Below, in pieces: positions 63,740-64,000 of a stretch of DNA of 64,000 nt (positions within the stretch are counted from its first letter, which is position 1; each line of letters opens with the position of its first letter). Location of the stretch: contig CAIKMQ010000013.1 of assembly GCA_903828565.1 (NCBI GenBank), positions 19,096 to 83,095 on the forward strand, in the 5' to 3' direction. Made by a program: the position numbers and the translations under genes. Source of the DNA: an uncultured Leptolinea sp. (GTDB lineage Bacteria; Chloroflexota; Anaerolineae; Anaerolineales; Anaerolineaceae). Below the pieces are notes generated by a model that did no database searches, was not told the DNA's origin, and saw only the letters and a program-made list of their open reading frames with translations.

Positions 63740-63810
63740 CAGATTGATTATACCGGTACGTAGAACCGGCAACAATGCAATAAAGAAGGTATGGACAAGC
63801 AATAATAATA
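63740..63810. other. Leader region of the L,D-transpeptidase
   Basis: On the minus strand TATAAT (63752-63747) lies 7 nt before the ATG, with TTGTTG 17 nt farther up. A short palindrome (CCGGTACGTAGAACCGG) lies in the -35/-10 spacer. Confidence 0.55.
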
Positions 63811-64000
63811 AAGACCGCCATGAGGTCTGGCGGTCTATGTTCAGTCGGGGCGCCGGGAGTTGATGAATACCTCGATGGTAACCAGAGACCTGCAAAAGGA
63901 AAGACCGCCATGAGGTCTGGCGGTCTATGTTCAGTCGGGGCGCCGGGAGTTGATGAATACCTCGATGGTAACCAGGGACCTGCAAAAGGAAAGACCGCCA
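63811..64000. repeat. 90-bp tandem direct repeat with hairpin, running off the window edge
   Basis: Two complete 90-bp copies (63811-63900 and 63901-63990) differ at one base (ACCAGAGACC vs ACCAGGGACC), and a third begins at 63991. Each copy opens with AGACCGCCA-TGAGGTC-TGGCGGTCT, a perfect 9-bp stem. On the minus strand the stem of copy 1 is followed by TTATTATTATT, and that of copy 2 by TTTCCTTTT, so both resemble intrinsic terminators of a minus-strand gene beyond the edge. The period is a multiple of three, so frames stay open by chance through both copies. Confidence 0.88.

Noticed and set aside
63740-63985. N-terminal 82 codons of the 429-aa L,D-transpeptidase ORF
   Set aside because: They run through the -10 box and the tandem repeats; the Tat-like signal begins at ATG 63739.
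63811-64000. CRISPR array
   Set aside because: The 90-bp units are joined directly with no unique spacers.

Overview
The window reads as a chromosomal segment of a Chloroflexota bacterium, most likely class Anaerolineae. This is an inference from the gene mix: a mevalonate-pathway decarboxylase with an archaeal/SCP2-type thiolase, a one-piece RodA/FtsW-PBP protein beside an FHA gene, zinc-ribbon/LysM proteins, a single-chain double ATPase of an ECF transporter, and several membrane proteins with Ser/Thr/Pro-rich linkers. Base composition is roughly even, genes are dense, and there is no rRNA, tRNA, insertion sequence, prophage or CRISPR array. Starts are mostly ATG with clear purine-rich ribosome sites. 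A few are GTG or TTG, and three genes show a TATAAT box exactly 7 nt before the ATG, the geometry of leaderless mRNAs.

Layout. 1-9150 (+): end of a threonine aldolase gene, purine nucleoside phosphorylase, a membrane beta-sandwich protein, GNAT, a multi-TM/GAF/HTH-like sensor, an S1-domain protein, FtsK, a CDP-alcohol phosphatidyltransferase and Lgt. 9185-9688 (-) is an HNH nuclease and 9811-11022 (+) is TyrRS. 11035-16587 (-) is a probable operon PHP - YbaK-like deacylase - FHA - MTA phosphorylase - FtsW/PBP fusion. 16666-19196 (+): SecG, a peptide-type solute-binding protein and a corrinoid adenosyltransferase. 19244-27289 (-): a DsbA-like protein, then a long run zinc ribbon - PfkB kinase - ParA - ParB - amidohydrolase - histidine kinase - 95-aa protein - CpaF-type ATPase. 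27382-35407: RadC (+), aldolase (-), Pth-Mfd (+) and UvrB (+). 35416-38786 (-): acylphosphatase, HEAT-repeat protein, site-2 protease and the mevalonate decarboxylase. 38973-45910: SulP transporter, a 56-aa membrane protein, an ECF transporter set, a DMT permease and superoxide dismutase. 45948-49855 (-): a CDF metal exporter and the ftsZ operon (TIM-barrel-like protein - FtsZ - two small ORFs). 49939-57028: an NAD(P)-binding epimerase-like protein, GH57 and GH13 glycosidases and a thiolase. 57138-63739: a cyclase, a class-III aminotransferase, thioredoxin reductase, a LysM protein, HemW and an L,D-transpeptidase. The right edge enters a 90-bp tandem repeat that continues out of the window.

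Themes. DNA repair and segregation (mfd, uvrB, radC, parAB, ftsK), cell division and wall (ftsZ, FtsW-PBP fusion, FHA, L,D-transpeptidase, LysM), membrane biogenesis (secG, lgt, pgsA-like, site-2 protease) and alpha-glucan metabolism (GH57 with GH13) dominate. The most unusual points read directly from sequence are: an FtsZ whose T7 loop has His where the catalytic second Asp normally sits; a FtsW-PBP fusion in which all three transpeptidase motifs are degenerate; an FHA protein lacking the usual phosphothreonine-contacting Ser; the leaderless-type starts; and the terminator-like 90-bp tandem repeat. No wholly new multi-gene system can be proven from the sequence alone. The FtsZ/TIM-barrel/small-ORF operon and the FHA/pseudo-PBP operon are the best candidates for undescribed biology.
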